From positions 1-5,864 of the forward strand of contig JAEZIX010000009.1 of the NCBI GenBank assembly GCA_023415935.1: a stretch of DNA of 5,864 nt, given 5' to 3'. The notes under the pieces were generated by a model. The model was not told where the DNA came from and did no database searches. It worked only from the letters and a program-made list of their open reading frames with translations. A program made the position numbers and the translations under genes. This document shows positions 5,816 to 5,864 of this stretch, in pieces (the stretch's first letter is position 1; every line of letters begins with the position of its first letter). This stretch comes from Cyanobacteria bacterium OH_CDB_20. Its GTDB lineage: Bacteria > Cyanobacteriota > Vampirovibrionia > Gastranaerophilales > Gastranaerophilaceae.

Positions 5816-5864
5816 AAAATCCCTTGCTCCTCATCAACATTCTAAATATCATTCAATACTCTAT

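Overview
The window looks like low-GC Firmicutes DNA, most likely from a clostridial or Lachnospiraceae-type anaerobe. The reasons are the strongly AT-rich composition, strong AGGAGG-type ribosome binding sites, two lipoprotein signal peptides of Gram-positive style, and a clostridial-type phage packaging module. This taxonomic placement is inference. Every gene I accept lies on the minus strand, so transcription runs from high to low coordinates. In that order the window has two halves.

Upstream half (5815 down to 3084): four small, unrelated genes. These are a putative lipoprotein of 215 aa, a lipoprotein of 135 aa, a VOC/PhnB-like protein of 143 aa, and a 207-aa protein with an N-terminal RPGMFIG motif. 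They are separated by three copies of a repeated intergenic element (C 5108-5155, B 4537-4678, A 3736-3869). Each copy follows the preceding gene and ends shortly before the ribosome binding site of the next. A 37-bp core carries two CCAATC motifs exactly 22 bp apart in all three copies. Copy B starts on the stop codon of its upstream gene and can fold into a long imperfect hairpin. The layout resembles a gene-cassette array, but I find no integrase and no convincing integron attC core sites. This is the most novel-looking part of the window.

Downstream half (2930 to 1): a phage DNA-packaging module. It consists of a 278-aa protein with a PD-(D/E)XK nuclease signature, an intact P27-family small terminase subunit (terS), and a large terminase subunit gene (terL) that runs off the left edge. 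The terL gene carries two independent lesions. Its start codon reads ATA where terS and terL would normally overlap as ATGA, and a TAA stop replaces the Walker A glycine codon. The rest of the terL frame is open to the window edge. The packaging motor is therefore probably dead, and the region is best read as a decaying prophage, or a satellite-like remnant that keeps terS, next to a cassette-like accessory array.

Between the halves, 2931-3083 holds a possible 20-codon leader ORF overlapping the nuclease start, and a roughly 20-bp sequence that recurs at 3935-3955.
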